From Alistipes senegalensis (GTDB taxonomy: Bacteria; Bacteroidota; Bacteroidia; Bacteroidales; Rikenellaceae), in NCBI GenBank assembly GCA_023664045.1, contig JAMPGH010000002.1:1-61754 (forward strand): 61,754 nucleotides of DNA, read 5' to 3'. Below, one piece after another: positions 26,361 through 37,942 of the stretch (within the stretch, counting starts at the first letter, position 1; every line of letters starts with the position of its first letter). The position numbers and the translations under genes are program-made. A model generated the notes under the pieces. It did not search any database and was not told the DNA's origin. It saw only the letters and a program-made list of their open reading frames with translations.

Positions 26361-27824
26361 ATGGAACAGAAAAAGAAAGAACAGGATGTCCTGATCGTCC
26401 AAGATGAAAAGACGGGCGAAATCGGCGTGGTAGCCGGTCTGAAAAGCGACGGCACGCCGAACCTGAAACCCGCCAAAGCGGAACACGCGCAGGACTTCCT
26501 GCGTTTCGACCGGCACGGCGACGTACTGGACAACTTCTTCGCCAACTTCTTCCGGCAATGCAAGGAGCCGAACCGATTCGGGTTCTACCGTGTGGCGGTC
26601 GAAGGCATGGCCAAGGTCGTCGAAGTAATGAAAGAGCTGCTCAAAGACCCCGTGGGGTTTCGGGAGGTGCTTGCCACGCACAGGGTCGATACGACGAAGT
26701 ACGAGCAGGCGGCCGCACAACAAGTGCAGGAACAGCAGACCGAACCCGAAAAGCAGGCGGAGCGCCCAAACGAGGGTTACAAGGGCATCGACGAAATGCG
26801 CATCGACAGCGAAGAGTTCGAGCGACGCTGGGGTTTGAAAATCGACGAACTGCGCCAATCGGGCGACTGGGAACGGATGCTCAGCCACGGCAAATCGCGT
26901 CTGACGACCTGCTACCCCGAAATCGGGGACGTGCGCTTTCCGGTCGAGGCCCGGCTGTCGCTGCGGGAGAATCCCGACGGAACGGTTTCACTCGTGCCGC
27001 ACCCACTGCGAAAAGAACCCGACCTAAAAGCCTACAAGAATATCGAGTTCACGGACGAAGATCGGGACAATCTGAAAAAGACGGCCAATCTGGGCCGTGT
27101 GGCCGAAGTCCTCGACAAGCAGACCGGAGAACTCGTACCCTCTTATATCAGCATCGACCGTCAGACGAACGAAACGATCGCCATACCCGTCGATGCGATC
27201 CGCATCCCCGACGAGGTGAAAGGCGTCAAGCTCGACAAGGAGCAGCAGGCGGCACTGGCCGCCGGCAAGGGTGTCTATTTGGAGGGCATGACCTCCAAGA
27301 GCGGCAAGAAGTTCAATGCTACGATTCAAATCAATGCCGACAAACGGGGATTGGATTTCCACTTCGGAGGCAGACGACAAGCGCAACATCAAGAACAGAA
27401 GAATGGGCAGACACAGGACGACGGCCGCAAGGTTTACATCGGTAAGACGCTGCTCGGACTGCCGATTCTCGACGAGATGCGGCAAGGCTGGGCACAGAGC
27501 AAGTGGGTGCTGATGGAGGGTCTTACCGACAAGAAAGGCCGCACGTTCGACGCCTACGTCCGTCCGAATCACGAGAAAGGCAAGTACGACTTCCGCCGGA
27601 CGGTTGCCGACCCGTCGCAGATTCATGAAATAAAACCCACGCACGCCTCCCGAACGCAGGTGGCGGTCAACTCGGAGGGCAAGACGCACGAGGCGACCAA
27701 GTACACGGGCGAACCGCTGAAAAAGGGACAGACCGCACCTGCCGATACGAAACAGCAGGAACGGCAGCAGCAAGGCGAGAACCGTCGTCAGGATACCCGC
27801 AAACGATCGGGATTGAAAATGTAA
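26361..27824 (+). CDS. DUF4099/DUF3945 domain protein of conjugative elements
   Basis: 487 residues. The N-terminus (KKEQDVLIVQDEKTGEIGVV, HAQDFLRFDRHGDVLDNFFA) is the DUF3945 region next to topB in Bacteroidota ICEs. DUF4099 follows from ~140 (GIDEMRIDSEEFERRWGLKI), and then tandem ~60-residue modules: KGVKLDKEQQAALAAGKGVY and LLGLPILDEMRQGWAQSKWV are related. The C-terminal 50 residues are Gln/Lys/Arg-rich and disordered. Biochemical role unknown; position before the topoisomerase points to DNA processing during transfer or maintenance. Confidence 0.8.
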   Translation: MEQKKKEQDVLIVQDEKTGEIGVVAGLKSDGTPNLKPAKAEHAQDFLRFDRHGDVLDNFFANFFRQCKEPNRFGFYRVAVEGMAKVVEVMKELLKDPVGFREVLATHRVDTTKYEQAAAQQVQEQQTEPEKQAERPNEGYKGIDEMRIDSEEFERRWGLKIDELRQSGDWERMLSHGKSRLTTCYPEIGDVRFPVEARLSLRENPDGTVSLVPHPLRKEPDLKAYKNIEFTDEDRDNLKKTANLGRVAEVLDKQTGELVPSYISIDRQTNETIAIPVDAIRIPDEVKGVKLDKEQQAALAAGKGVYLEGMTSKSGKKFNATIQINADKRGLDFHFGGRRQAQHQEQKNGQTQDDGRKVYIGKTLLGLPILDEMRQGWAQSKWVLMEGLTDKKGRTFDAYVRPNHEKGKYDFRRTVADPSQIHEIKPTHASRTQVAVNSEGKTHEATKYTGEPLKKGQTAPADTKQQERQQQGENRRQDTRKRSGLKM

Positions 27825-27845
27825 TTCCGACCATCTATCAAAATC

Positions 27846-27877
27846 GGGACCTTCAGTCCCACAACCACTAAATCCAC
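27846..27877 (+). promoter_or_regulatory. Hairpin plus CCACTAAATCCAC motif upstream of topB
   Basis: GGGACcttcaGTCCC hairpin followed by CCACTAAATCCAC (27865-27877), 20 nt before the topB ATG. This is one of at least seven copies of the motif in the element. Confidence 0.55.
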
Positions 27878-27897
27878 AGTAAATAAATCCATTCAGT

Positions 27898-29985
27898 ATG
27901 AAAACTATCCTTGCAGAAAAGCCGAGCGTGGCGCGGGAAATCGCCCGCATCGTGAAAGCTACCCGCCGCGAATCGGGGTACTACACGGGCGGCGACTACA
28001 ACGTAACATGGGCTTTCGGCCATCTGGTGCAGCCCGCCCTGCCGGACGGCTACGGCATCAAGGGATTCCACCGCGACAACCTGCCGATCATCCCGCCGGT
28101 CTTCAAGCTCGTGCCGCGGCAAGTCAAGACCGACAAAGGCTACAAGCCGGACAGCGACGTGGCGGCGCAGATCAAGATTATTGCGCGGTTGTTCCGCGAG
28201 AGCGAACGCATCATCGTCGCGACGGATGCGGGACGCGAAGGCGAACTGATCTTCCGATACCTGTACGAGTATATCGGCTGCGCCACGCCGTTCGACCGTC
28301 TTTGGATCAGCTCGCTTACGGACAAGGCCATCCGCGAGGGGCTGGCACGTATCGAGAGTGGCGACAAGTACGACAACCTCTACTATGCGGCCAAAGCCCG
28401 CAGCGAGGCCGACTGGCTGGTGGGTATCAACGCCACGCAAGCTATCACGGTAGCCGCCGGACGCGGCACGTATTCGCTCGGCCGCGTGCAGACGCCTACG
28501 CTGGCGATGGTCTGCGACCGCTATCGCGCCAATCGGGACTTCAAGCCCGAAACCATTTGGCAGACACACTTCGCCGTCAAGGGCGACAACGACGTTGTGC
28601 TGAAATTTTCGTCCGTCGAGAAGTGGAAAGAGAAAGCCCCTGCCGAAGCAGCCAGCGAAGCCTTACGCCGAGAGGGCACGGCAACCGTCATGCGCGTGGA
28701 GCGCAAGGAAGTCGTACAGGAGCCGCCTCTGCTCTACGACCTGACGACACTCCAAAAGGAGGCCAACATCAAGCACGGATTTTCGGCCGAAAAGACCCTC
28801 TCCATCGTCCAAAAGCTCTACGAGAACAAGCTGACGACCTATCCCCGCACAGGCAGCCGCTACATTCCCGAAGATGTCTTCGCGGAGATACCGGCCCTGC
28901 TTCGCACGCTGAAAGACAACCTGACGTGGAGCGACCGCCTTGCAGTGGAGATCCAACCTACGCGCCGCAGCGTGGACGACGGCAAAGTTACCGACCACCA
29001 CGCGCTGCTGATTACGGGCGTTAAGCCGAAGATGCTTTCCGCCGACGAGCAGACGATTTACGATATGATCGTCGGACGCATGATAGAATCTTTCGCTATG
29101 CCGTGCATCAAAGACAGCACGACGGTAACGGCCGTATGCGATGGTGTGGAATACGTGCTGAAAGGGGCGATCGTCCAGCAGGCAGGCTGGTGCGACGTCT
29201 ACGGCGCAGAAGCCGATGACCCGACGATTCCGGCGTGGACGGAGGGCACGACGCTGACGCTGGCCTCCTCGTCGCTGACCGAGGGCAAGACCAAACCGCA
29301 ACCGCTGCACACCGAAGCGACGCTTTTGGCGGCGATGGAGACGGCCGGGCGCGAAATCGAGGATGACGAGAAGCGGCAAGCTCTCAAAGCATGCGGTATC
29401 GGCACGCCGGCCACCCGTGCGGCGATTATCGAGACGCTTTTTGCGAGGGAGTATATGGTACGACAGAAAAAGTCGCTCGTGCCGACCGAAAAGGGGTTGG
29501 CACTCTACTCAGTCGTCCGAAACATGCGTATCGCCAACGTAGAGCTGACGGGCGACTGGGAGGCTGCGCTGGCCAAGATCGAACGCGGCGAGATGCGGGC
29601 CGAAACGTTCCGTGAGGCCATCGAGATCTACACCAAGCAGATTACCTCGGAGCTGCTCGCCTCGGACAAGCTCTTTGCGCACAAGGAATCGGGCTGCACC
29701 TGCCCCAAGTGCAAGACGGGACGGATGCAGTTCTACGGTAAGGTCGTGCGCTGCGACAACGCCGCGTGCGGACTGCCCGTGTTCCGCATCAAGGCGGGAA
29801 AGACGCTCTCCGACGCGGAGATGACCGAACTGCTCGCAAAGGGACGCACCGGAGTGATTCGGGGCTTCAACAGCAAGCAGGGCCGCGCGTTCAGTGCCGC
29901 GCTCGCATTCGACGAGAACTTCGACACCGTATTCGTCTTCCCGGAAAAGAAAAACGACCGTAAAACCGCCGAGCGAAAGAAATAA
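27898..29985 (+). CDS. topB: DNA topoisomerase III (type IA), ICE-encoded
   Basis: 695 residues. TOPRIM domain at the N-terminus (MKTILAEKPSVAREIARIV; acidic motif ATDAGREGELIFRYLYEY), the cap and gate domains, and the active-site tyrosine in LTTYPRTGSRYIPEDVF (near residue 313). SYLGRVQTP-type motif appears as SLGRVQTPTLAMVCDR. Near the C-terminus a four-Cys ribbon (CTCPKCKTGRMQFYGKVVRC) and a TOPRIM-associated C-terminal repeat (GVIRGFNSKQGRAFSAALAF). It relaxes or decatenates DNA through single-strand passage; the CTnDOT relative (exc) acts in excision. Appears complete. Confidence 0.93.
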   Translation: MKTILAEKPSVAREIARIVKATRRESGYYTGGDYNVTWAFGHLVQPALPDGYGIKGFHRDNLPIIPPVFKLVPRQVKTDKGYKPDSDVAAQIKIIARLFRESERIIVATDAGREGELIFRYLYEYIGCATPFDRLWISSLTDKAIREGLARIESGDKYDNLYYAAKARSEADWLVGINATQAITVAAGRGTYSLGRVQTPTLAMVCDRYRANRDFKPETIWQTHFAVKGDNDVVLKFSSVEKWKEKAPAEAASEALRREGTATVMRVERKEVVQEPPLLYDLTTLQKEANIKHGFSAEKTLSIVQKLYENKLTTYPRTGSRYIPEDVFAEIPALLRTLKDNLTWSDRLAVEIQPTRRSVDDGKVTDHHALLITGVKPKMLSADEQTIYDMIVGRMIESFAMPCIKDSTTVTAVCDGVEYVLKGAIVQQAGWCDVYGAEADDPTIPAWTEGTTLTLASSSLTEGKTKPQPLHTEATLLAAMETAGREIEDDEKRQALKACGIGTPATRAAIIETLFAREYMVRQKKSLVPTEKGLALYSVVRNMRIANVELTGDWEAALAKIERGEMRAETFREAIEIYTKQITSELLASDKLFAHKESGCTCPKCKTGRMQFYGKVVRCDNAACGLPVFRIKAGKTLSDAEMTELLAKGRTGVIRGFNSKQGRAFSAALAFDENFDTVFVFPEKKNDRKTAERKK

Positions 29986-30059
29986 TGCGTAACTTCGCCA
30001 CTGAGTTCACGGTCATAGGTCGTTGCGACTACTCGATAGCCGATACCGATTTATCTACT

Positions 30060-30138
30060 GTGGATTTAGTGGTGGCACTCGACGGGGACGTCGGGTGCCT
30101 TTTTCTTTCGCACCGATATTACAATCACTAAATCCACA
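30060..30138. promoter_or_regulatory. Inverted pair of CCACTAAATCCAC motifs around a terminator
   Basis: The motif occurs reversed at 30060-30072 and forward at 30126-30138. Between them GGCACTCGAC/GTCGGGTGCC (30074-30099) forms a hairpin followed by TTTTT, likely the topB terminator. The forward copy ends 5 nt before the DUF1896 start. Confidence 0.55.
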
Positions 30139-30143
30139 AGAAT

Positions 30144-30584
30144 ATGAATCAAAACAACAAACCCGTCGAACTCTCCTACTACGGGCTGTATCTCTTATCC
30201 TATCTTCGGGAGCATCATCCCGACAAGGCGCACGATGCGGCATTCGTCGCCGAGCGGGCCAACCATGCCGCCGAAACGTTCGAGCAGGCCCGCCGCGAAG
30301 GACATCTTCCGGAGAGCGCACAGGAGCTGGCGATGAACGCCCTATTGGAAGGTCTTCACTTCTCCAAACACGACACCCTCGTCGAGGTGCTGTGGAACGA
30401 GTTCGCGGACGAGGTACCGCAAAGCGACGCTCCGACCGTCGCCCTCACCCTGCAACCCTACATGGAGGGTATTTTCGCCCTCTATCCGCTTTCGGACGAC
30501 TTCGCCTACCCGCCCGAATACGAACAGCTCTGCACGGAGCTGACGGGTGCCGTAGCCATTCATTTCGAGGAAAATGGCATTTAA
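30144..30584 (+). CDS. DUF1896 family protein
   Basis: 146 residues, starting [20 protein letters not shown], with [20 protein letters not shown] and [12 protein letters not shown]. This is the DUF1896 pattern, a small acidic alpha-helical family found almost only beside the methylase-helicase gene in Bacteroidota conjugative elements. No catalytic motif. It overlaps that gene by 11 nt, so the two are translationally coupled and may act together (inference). Confidence 0.8.
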   Translation: MNQNNKPVELSYYGLYLLSYLREHHPDKAHDAAFVAERANHAAETFEQARREGHLPESAQELAMNALLEGLHFSKHDTLVEVLWNEFADEVPQSDAPTVALTLQPYMEGIFALYPLSDDFAYPPEYEQLCTELTGAVAIHFEENGI

Positions 30585-33500
30585 CCGCAAAGCCAAGCTG
30601 CGGGACAACATCGAGGCGATACGCACGGTGTTCGAGTTGGACGAGGCAGGACGGGCGGCCACTCCCGAAGAACGGGAACGGCTCGCCCGCTACTGCGGCT
30701 TCGGCGGGTTGAAATGTATTCTCAACCCGGCAAGCAGTCTGACAGACGCCGTGCAGTGGGCGAAATCCGACCTCGAACTGTTCCCGCTGACGGTAGAACT
30801 GCACAAGCTGATCCGTAAGAACAGCACTTCGGAGATGCAGTACAAACAATATGTCGACAGTCTGAAAAGCTCCGTGCTGACAGCATTCTACACCCCGGCA
30901 GCCATTACGAAGGCATTGGCGGACGTACTGCACGACTATGGCGTGAAGCCGCACCGCCTGCTGGAACCCTCGGCCGGACACGGTGCATTCGTCGAGACAT
31001 TCGCACGACACAATCCCGATGCGGAGGTGATGGCTTTCGAGAAAGACCTGCTGACGGGTAAAATCCTTGCGCACCTCCACCCCGACAAGCGTGTGCGGGC
31101 GGAAGGTTTCGAGCGCATCGAAAAGCCGTTCGAGAACTATTTCGACGTGGCCGTCTCCAACATCCCGTTCGGCGATGTGGCGGTATTCGACCCCACATTC
31201 GCCGCAAGCAAGGAAGAGGGACGGCATGCTGCCACGAAAGCCGTACATAACTATTTCTTCCTGAAAGGGCTGGATGCCGTGCGCGACGGCGGCATCGTGG
31301 CCTTCATCACCTCGCAGGGCGTGATGGATTCGCCGCGCAACGAGGCGGTGCGGCTCGAAATGCTCAAAAGTGCGCACCTCGTATCGGCCATCCGGCTGCC
31401 GAGCAACCTCTTTACTGATGAGGCCGGAACGGAGGTCGGCAGCGACCTCGTCGTCCTGCAAAAAGACACCCGCAAGGAGGGGCTGACGGAGGATGAAAAA
31501 CTGTTTGTCCAAACGGGAACGCTGCACGGCGTAAACACCAACCACTACTTCATCGAGCACCAAGAGCAGATCATCTATACAAGTGCGAAGCTGGACACCG
31601 ACCCTTACGGCAAGCCGGCAATGATTTACACGCACGAGGGAGGCGTCGAGGGCATAGCGTCCGACTTGCGCAAACAGCTCGACCAAGACTTGCACGCGCG
31701 GCTGGTCATGCGGCTCTACTCCGGCGGTATTCGGGATGCGCGGCTACGAGAGCAGCAGGCCGAAATCCAGACGACCGAACAGCCCCTGCAAACGGGAAAA
31801 ACTGAAATTGCATCGATCGAGGAGAAGTCCGAAATCGAGCCGCCGGTCATGACACTCTACGACCTGTTCGGCTTCACGGCGGAAGAGCGACGCATCGCCC
31901 AAATGGGCGGCAAGCCCCGCCGCCGAAGCAACCGTTCCAAGCCGGTGCAGCCGCGTCAGCCGTCGCTGTTCGACGCACCGGCACAGCCCGATGCGAGAAC
32001 AGCACATTCCGACCGGGCCTCAGCAACCGATTATTCCGCTGCGAATGCTGCCCAGAGCGAACCTCGCAATCGGATGTCGCCGGAGGAACGGCAGCGCAAG
32101 CACGAAGAGGAGATGCAGCCCCGACCGTTCAAAGAGATGTTGGAGCCGCACCACCGCGAGGGGTCGCTCGTCAAAGCAGACATCGACGAGGGACATTATC
32201 AGATCGGCTACCTGAAAGACGTAACCGGCTACGGGGCGACGTTTCATCCGCTCGATTTGGAGCCGATGCAACAGCAGAAAGCGGCGGCCTACATCGGGCT
32301 GCGCGACGCTTACCAACGGCTCTACGCCTACGAAGCCGAGTATCAGGACGAGGGCGACGCCATGCGCAAAGACCTCAATGTCCGTTACGATGCGTTCGTC
32401 GCCCGCTACGGCAACCTGAACGCCAAAGCGAACGTCAAGTTGATTATGATGGACGCTTCGGGACGCGACATTCTCGCGCTGGAGCGGGCAGAGGACGGGC
32501 GGTTCGTCAAGGCCGACATCTTCGACCACCCCGTAGCATTCTCACTCAACGGAATCACGCACGTCGATACGCCCGAAGAGGCGCTCTCGGCCTCGCTCAA
32601 CCGCTACGGCGGTGTGAACCTCGACTACATGAAATCCCTGTCGGACAACAGCCGCGAAGAGCTGATCGCCGAACTGAAAGAGCGCATCTTCTACAATCCG
32701 CTGGCCGGAAGCTACGAAATCAAAGACCGTTTCATCGCGGGCAATGTAGTCGAGAAAGCGGAGCGTATCGAACGCTGGATGGCCGAGAACCCGCACGGCG
32801 AGCGCGAGAAGGAGGCTCTTGCCGCCTTGCAGGAGGCCGCGCCGCGACCGATTACGTTCGACGAGCTGGATTTCAATCTCGGCGAGCGGTGGATACCCAC
32901 AGGCATCTACTCGGCCTATGCCTCCTACCTGTTCGACACCGACGTGCGCGTCGGCTACTCGGAGAGCATGGACGAGTATGCGGTGAAGTGCAGCATGCGC
33001 AACGCCAAGATCTACGACCAGTATTGCGTGCGGGGCTACTACCGCACCTACGACGGTATCGCCCTGCTGAAACACGCTCTCGTGAACACCGTACCCGACA
33101 TGACCAAGAGCATCGGCAAGGACGCCGAAGGTCGAGACATCAAAGTGCGCGACAGCGAGGGCATACAGCTCGCCAACAGCAAGATCGACGAGATACGCAA
33201 CGGCTTCTCGGAGTGGCTTGCGGAGCAGTCGCCGGAGTTCAAGGAGCGGCTGACGGAGATGTACAACCGCAAGTTCAACTGCTACGTGCGTCCGCAATAC
33301 GACGGCAGCCACCAGACCTTTCCCGACCTCGACCTGAAAGCCCTCGAACGGCGGTTCGGAATCAAAGATGTGTATCAGAGCCAAACGGATTGCATCTGGA
33401 TGTTGAAGCAGAACGGCGGCGGCATCTGCGACCACGAAGTCGGTACGGGAAAGACCCTGATTATGAGCATTGCGGCGCATGAGATGAAACGGCTGGGGCT

Positions 33501-36009
33501 GGCGCACAAACCGATGATTATCGGACTGAAAGCCAACGTCGCGGAGATCGCCGAGTGCTACCGCACGGCCTATCCGAACGCGAAGATTCTCTACGCCACG
33601 GAAAAAGACTTCACGCCCGCCAATCGCGTGCGTTTCTTCAACGACATCAAGAACAACGACTGGGATTGCGTCATTATGTCGCACGACCAATTCGGCAAGA
33701 TTCCCCAGTCGCCCGAATTGCAGCAACGGATTCTCCAAGCCGAGTTGGACACCGTAGAGGAGAATTTGGAGGTGCTGCGCAGGCAGGGAAAAGATATTTC
33801 GCGTGCGATGCTGCGGGGATTGGAGAAGCGCAAAATCAACTTGTCCGTCAAGTTGGAGAGCATCGCCCACGCCATCAAGTCGCGCACGGACGACGTGGTG
33901 GACTTCAAGCAGATGGGTATCGATCACATCTTCGTGGACGAGAGCCACCAATTCAAGAACCTGATGTTCAACACGCGCCACGACCGAGTAGCGGGGTTGG
34001 GCAATCAGGACGGCAGCCAAAAGGCGCTCAACATGCTCTATGCGATCCGCACCATACAAGAGCGCACGGGCAAGGATCTGGGTGCGACGTTTCTGTCGGG
34101 CACGACCATCAGCAACTCGCTGACGGAGCTATACCTGCTGTTCAAATACCTGCGGCCGAAAGAGCTGGAGCGGCAGAACATCAACTCGTTCGATGCGTGG
34201 GCGGCGATCTTCGCCAAGAAGACCACCGATTTCGAGTTTTCGGTAACGAACAACATCGTGCAGAAAGAACGCTTCCGCTACTTCATCAAAGTACCGGAGC
34301 TGGCGGCTTTCTACTCCGAGATTACCGACTACCGCACGGCGGAGGACGTAGGTGTGGATCGGCCGGAGAAGAACGAGATACTCCACAACATTCCGCCCAC
34401 ACCTCAACAAGAGGAGTTCATCGGCAAGCTGATGGAGTTCGCCAAGTCGGGCGACGCGACGCTGTTGGGACGCGGAAAGCTATCCGACACCGAAGAAAAA
34501 GCGAAGATGCTGATCGCGACGGACTACGCCCGCAAGATGGCGCTCGACATGCGTATGATCGACAACGACCTGTACGAAGACCACCCCGACAACAAGGCTT
34601 CCCACTGCGCGGCGACGATTGCGGAGTATTACCGCAAATACGACGTGCAGAAAGGGACGCAGTTCGTCTTCTCGGATTTGGGGACGTTTCAGCCGGGGCA
34701 ATGGAATGTGTATAGCGAAATCAAGCGCAAACTTGTGGAAGATTACGGCATACCTGCTTCGGAGATTCGCTTTATTCAGGAGTGCAAGACCGACAAGGCC
34801 CGCAAAGCGGTAATCGACGCGATGAACGAGGGCAAGGTGCGGGTGCTCTTCGGCTCGACATCGATGCTCGGCACGGGCGTGAACGCCCAACGGCGAGCCG
34901 TCGCGGTGCATCATCTCGATACGCCGTGGCGGCCCTCCGACCTTGCGCAGCGCGACGGTCGTGCCGTGCGCAAAGGCAACGAAATAGCCAAGCTGTATGC
35001 GGACAACAAGGTCGATGTCATCATCTATGCCGTCGAGAAATCGCTCGATAGCTACAAATTCAACCTGTTGCACTGCAAGCAGACGTTCATCTCGCAGCTC
35101 AAAAGCGGCGCGATGGGAGCGCGAACCATCGACGAAGGGGCGATGGACGAGAAATCGGGCATGAACTTCTCGGAGTACATGGCCATCTTATCCGGCAACA
35201 CGGACTTGCTCGACAAAGCGCGGTTGGAAAAGAAAGTGGCGGCGTTGGAGAGCGAACGCAAGTCGTTCCACAAGGCCAAAAGCAACTCCGTATGGAAATT
35301 GGAGGAGTACACCAAAACGCTTGCCTCCAACAACGAGTGCATCACCAAGATGTCGGCGGACTACGAGACGTTCCTCGCGCGGGTGCAAACCGACAAGGAG
35401 GGCAACAAGCTCAACGCCCTGCGGCTCGACGGGTTGGACGCCACCGACCACAAGAGTCTCGGCACGCGCCTACAAGAGCTTGCGAAGAACGCCGCGACGG
35501 GCGGCGAGTATCTGCGTATCGGCGAACTGTACGGATTTCCGGTTCTTGTCAAAACCGAATCGACCTTGAAAGAAGGTGTAGAGGTCAAGCAGAACCGTTT
35601 TTTCGTGGAGGGAGCCTACAAGTACACCTACAACAACGGGCAGATAGCGATGTCCGACACCAAAGCAGCGGCGATGAATTTTCTCAATGCTTTGGAACGT
35701 ATTCCCAAGCTCGTGGAGCAATACCGTGAAAAGAACGTCGAATACGAACGAGATATTCCGATTCTGCAAGCCACTGTCGGCGGCGAGTGGAAAAAGGAGG
35801 ACAAATTGAAGCAGTTGAAAACCGAAGTCGCGGCGCTGGAACGCAAGATTCAGTTGGAGTTGGCGCCGCCGAAGCCAGATATGCAAAAAAACGAAGAACC
35901 GATCGAGAAAGCAAATATTTCGCTGTCCACCAACGATTCCGGTCATTCCGTACGGTTCAGACAAGCAGGTGAAAACAATAATACTTTTTATAAAGGTTGT
36001 AAGATCTAA
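30574..36009 (+). CDS. Giant N6-adenine DNA methylase / SNF2-like helicase fusion
   Basis: 1811 residues. An N-terminal methyltransferase domain has the SAM-binding motif [15 protein letters not shown] near 129 and a catalytic motif VSNIPFGD near 194 (a variant of N-P-P-Y). A central region of no recognised fold holds low-complexity sequence (~400-520). The helicase has Walker [12 protein letters not shown] near 957, a VDESH box near 1120, and a superfamily 2 C-terminal domain with [20 protein letters not shown] and [12 protein letters not shown] coiled-coil tail follows. Such proteins are standard in CTnDOT-type ICEs and are thought to protect or remodel the incoming element. Some family members are longer; this one ends shortly after its coiled coil. 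Confidence 0.85.
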   Translation: MAFNRKAKLRDNIEAIRTVFELDEAGRAATPEERERLARYCGFGGLKCILNPASSLTDAVQWAKSDLELFPLTVELHKLIRKNSTSEMQYKQYVDSLKSSVLTAFYTPAAITKALADVLHDYGVKPHRLLEPSAGHGAFVETFARHNPDAEVMAFEKDLLTGKILAHLHPDKRVRAEGFERIEKPFENYFDVAVSNIPFGDVAVFDPTFAASKEEGRHAATKAVHNYFFLKGLDAVRDGGIVAFITSQGVMDSPRNEAVRLEMLKSAHLVSAIRLPSNLFTDEAGTEVGSDLVVLQKDTRKEGLTEDEKLFVQTGTLHGVNTNHYFIEHQEQIIYTSAKLDTDPYGKPAMIYTHEGGVEGIASDLRKQLDQDLHARLVMRLYSGGIRDARLREQQAEIQTTEQPLQTGKTEIASIEEKSEIEPPVMTLYDLFGFTAEERRIAQMGGKPRRRSNRSKPVQPRQPSLFDAPAQPDARTAHSDRASATDYSAANAAQSEPRNRMSPEERQRKHEEEMQPRPFKEMLEPHHREGSLVKADIDEGHYQIGYLKDVTGYGATFHPLDLEPMQQQKAAAYIGLRDAYQRLYAYEAEYQDEGDAMRKDLNVRYDAFVARYGNLNAKANVKLIMMDASGRDILALERAEDGRFVKADIFDHPVAFSLNGITHVDTPEEALSASLNRYGGVNLDYMKSLSDNSREELIAELKERIFYNPLAGSYEIKDRFIAGNVVEKAERIERWMAENPHGEREKEALAALQEAAPRPITFDELDFNLGERWIPTGIYSAYASYLFDTDVRVGYSESMDEYAVKCSMRNAKIYDQYCVRGYYRTYDGIALLKHALVNTVPDMTKSIGKDAEGRDIKVRDSEGIQLANSKIDEIRNGFSEWLAEQSPEFKERLTEMYNRKFNCYVRPQYDGSHQTFPDLDLKALERRFGIKDVYQSQTDCIWMLKQNGGGICDHEVGTGKTLIMSIAAHEMKRLGLAHKPMIIGLKANVAEIAECYRTAYPNAKILYATEKDFTPANRVRFFNDIKNNDWDCVIMSHDQFGKIPQSPELQQRILQAELDTVEENLEVLRRQGKDISRAMLRGLEKRKINLSVKLESIAHAIKSRTDDVVDFKQMGIDHIFVDESHQFKNLMFNTRHDRVAGLGNQDGSQKALNMLYAIRTIQERTGKDLGATFLSGTTISNSLTELYLLFKYLRPKELERQNINSFDAWAAIFAKKTTDFEFSVTNNIVQKERFRYFIKVPELAAFYSEITDYRTAEDVGVDRPEKNEILHNIPPTPQQEEFIGKLMEFAKSGDATLLGRGKLSDTEEKAKMLIATDYARKMALDMRMIDNDLYEDHPDNKASHCAATIAEYYRKYDVQKGTQFVFSDLGTFQPGQWNVYSEIKRKLVEDYGIPASEIRFIQECKTDKARKAVIDAMNEGKVRVLFGSTSMLGTGVNAQRRAVAVHHLDTPWRPSDLAQRDGRAVRKGNEIAKLYADNKVDVIIYAVEKSLDSYKFNLLHCKQTFISQLKSGAMGARTIDEGAMDEKSGMNFSEYMAILSGNTDLLDKARLEKKVAALESERKSFHKAKSNSVWKLEEYTKTLASNNECITKMSADYETFLARVQTDKEGNKLNALRLDGLDATDHKSLGTRLQELAKNAATGGEYLRIGELYGFPVLVKTESTLKEGVEVKQNRFFVEGAYKYTYNNGQIAMSDTKAAAMNFLNALERIPKLVEQYREKNVEYERDIPILQATVGGEWKKEDKLKQLKTEVAALERKIQLELAPPKPDMQKNEEPIEKANISLSTNDSGHSVRFRQAGENNNTFYKGCKI

Positions 36010-36014
36010 TTCGG

Positions 36015-36044
36015 ATAAAGGCGGCGATAATCAGTCGCCTTTAT
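36015..36044 (+). terminator. Hairpin after the methylase-helicase gene
   Basis: ATAAAGGCG pairs with CGCCTTTAT across a 12-nt loop, 6 nt after the stop. It separates the ICE backbone from the cargo. The T-tract is weak. Confidence 0.6.
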
Positions 36045-36182
36045 TCTTGAAACAGAATCTCCGTTTTACCCGATTTGTCGATCGTGAAACAGATTTACAA
36101 TTTCCGAATATTAGCATCGTTACCCCTTTTTGAGATTTTTTATTTATCTTTACAACACACCGAAATAACGAATAGTAGACAT

Positions 36183-37847
36183 ATGATAAAAGAAAAGGCC
36201 GGACTGATATTATTGTTTTTGCTGGGTTGCGCGGGATGTGCAAAAGATGCTGCGCAGGTTACAGAACAACTACAAACGGCAGCATCGCTCATACAAGAAA
36301 GGCCGGATAGTGCATTATATATTCTGGAACACATCGATTCCGGCAATTTATCGTGTCGGAAAAACAAGGCCCAATACGCCCTGCTTTATTCGCAAGCGCT
36401 CGACAAGAACTATATTGATGAAACAAGCGATTCCTTGATCCGCATTGCCGTGAATTACTATCGGAATCACGGAAGCCCAAAAGACAAAATGCTCGCAAAC
36501 TATTATTTGGGGCGAATCCAGTTCAATGCGCATGATTATTCTCGATCTATCATCTCTCTTTTTCAAGCAAAAGAAGATGCCTCGGCGTTGCAGGACTATC
36601 TGTATGCAGGATTGATATGCAGAGGAATAGCGGACATTTACAATACAACGTTCAATTATTTCGAGGAACTGAATTATTTCGAACAGGCTTACGAATTTTT
36701 CAAAAAAGCGAATGCCGATCGACATGCGAATTATGCTTTGTTGAGCATCGGAGTAGCCTATAACAACCAACGTGAATTCAAAAAAAGCGAGGATATTTAC
36801 GAACGGGTATTAGACCTCGCCCGTAAGGATGCAGACACAATACTTTTGGAACAATGCTTGACAAGGTATGCCAATTTGTGTATGGCGACGGAGCAGCCCG
36901 GCAAGGCGAAACGAATGTTTCTTGCGGTACAAAACGAATTACAAATCGAGCTATCTCCTTCCGATCTCGGTAATTTGGCATGCGCCTATGCGCAAACCGG
37001 TCATGCAGACAGTGCAGCAGCATTGATTCGTTTGGCCAAGCGGCATATGCCTGATGATATTTTGGATCAAGCCAAAATAGTACTTCACGAATATCGCCTC
37101 CATGTTTACAATCGTAATTATCGCAATGCTCTTGCTTGTTACGAACAGGTTGTCGGCATTCAAGATTCCATTCTTCATAATGTATTGGACCAATCCGTAG
37201 TTGCCGCCCAACGCGATTTTTTTCAAAGGCAGTCGGACGATGAACGCCATAAACTGATCGTACACCGGCAATTCTCTGCAATGGCGATCGTTATCCTATT
37301 CCTTCTTATTGCATTCGGCATCTTCTATTTTTACAGACGTCTGCAAATCAAGAATCTGGAGATAAGCAAGTATATGAACATGGCTGCCGATATACGAACG
37401 TCGTTGCAAAACCGCAATATCGAAATGGCCGGAATGGCACAACTCACGCAGCAGCTATTCAAAGAAAAGTTCGAATTTATCGATAAACTCGGCAATACCT
37501 ATTACGAACGGCATAACACGCCCGCAGAACGGGAAGCTATTTACAATGAAGTAAAAAGAGAGATCGATAATTTGGGAACCGATAAAAAAACGATTGCAGA
37601 GCTGGAAAAGATCGTTAATTCGTGCAAATCCGGTATCATGCGGAAATTAAGAGAGGAATTGCCCACTTTGAAAGAAACCGATTTTCAACTTCTCTGTTAT
37701 TTCTATGCTGGTTTTTCTTTTCGGGCGATCAGTATCTTTACCAAAGATAAAATAGAAAATATTTACAATCGCAAATCGCGTTTGAGAGCAAAAATCGCAG
37801 CTTCGAATACCCCGAACAAGAACTTTTTCTTGGATGCAATGAGATAA
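36183..37847 (+). CDS. TPR-containing membrane regulator with C-terminal LuxR-like HTH
   Basis: 554 residues from the ATG at 36183, chosen for its signal/lipoprotein-like start (KAGLILLFLLGCAGC). Residues ~25-350 are tetratricopeptide-like helices (SIGVAYNNQREFKKSEDIYE, NLACAYAQTGHADSAAALIR). A membrane span follows at ~362-385 (MAIVILFLLIAFGIFYFY), then a cytoplasmic coiled coil and a C-terminal helix-turn-helix (LKETDFQLLCYFYAGFSFRA, NIYNRKSRLRAKI). The layout is a one-component sensor: periplasmic TPR domain reading a peptide or protein, cytoplasmic DNA-binding tail. Placed first in the cargo and co-directional with the peptide genes, it is the likely regulator. AT-rich codon use differs from the ICE backbone. 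Confidence 0.75.
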   Translation: MIKEKAGLILLFLLGCAGCAKDAAQVTEQLQTAASLIQERPDSALYILEHIDSGNLSCRKNKAQYALLYSQALDKNYIDETSDSLIRIAVNYYRNHGSPKDKMLANYYLGRIQFNAHDYSRSIISLFQAKEDASALQDYLYAGLICRGIADIYNTTFNYFEELNYFEQAYEFFKKANADRHANYALLSIGVAYNNQREFKKSEDIYERVLDLARKDADTILLEQCLTRYANLCMATEQPGKAKRMFLAVQNELQIELSPSDLGNLACAYAQTGHADSAAALIRLAKRHMPDDILDQAKIVLHEYRLHVYNRNYRNALACYEQVVGIQDSILHNVLDQSVVAAQRDFFQRQSDDERHKLIVHRQFSAMAIVILFLLIAFGIFYFYRRLQIKNLEISKYMNMAADIRTSLQNRNIEMAGMAQLTQQLFKEKFEFIDKLGNTYYERHNTPAEREAIYNEVKREIDNLGTDKKTIAELEKIVNSCKSGIMRKLREELPTLKETDFQLLCYFYAGFSFRAISIFTKDKIENIYNRKSRLRAKIAASNTPNKNFFLDAMR

Positions 37848-37875
37848 TTATATTATTATCAATACATTGTAAATA

Positions 37876-37884
37876 CCCCCCCCC
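37876..37884 (+). repeat. C9 homopolymer in the regulator/DUF3244 spacer
   Basis: Nine consecutive C in an otherwise AT-rich spacer, about 190 nt upstream of the small secreted protein. Confidence 0.8.
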
Positions 37885-37942
37885 GAATGAAATTTATATA
37901 TCGCTAATAATCAGCAACATACAAACGTGATATAATTTCAAT

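Noticed and set aside
32542-34059. 505-codon leftward frame within the methylase-helicase gene
   Set aside because: Shadow of the helicase coding strand.
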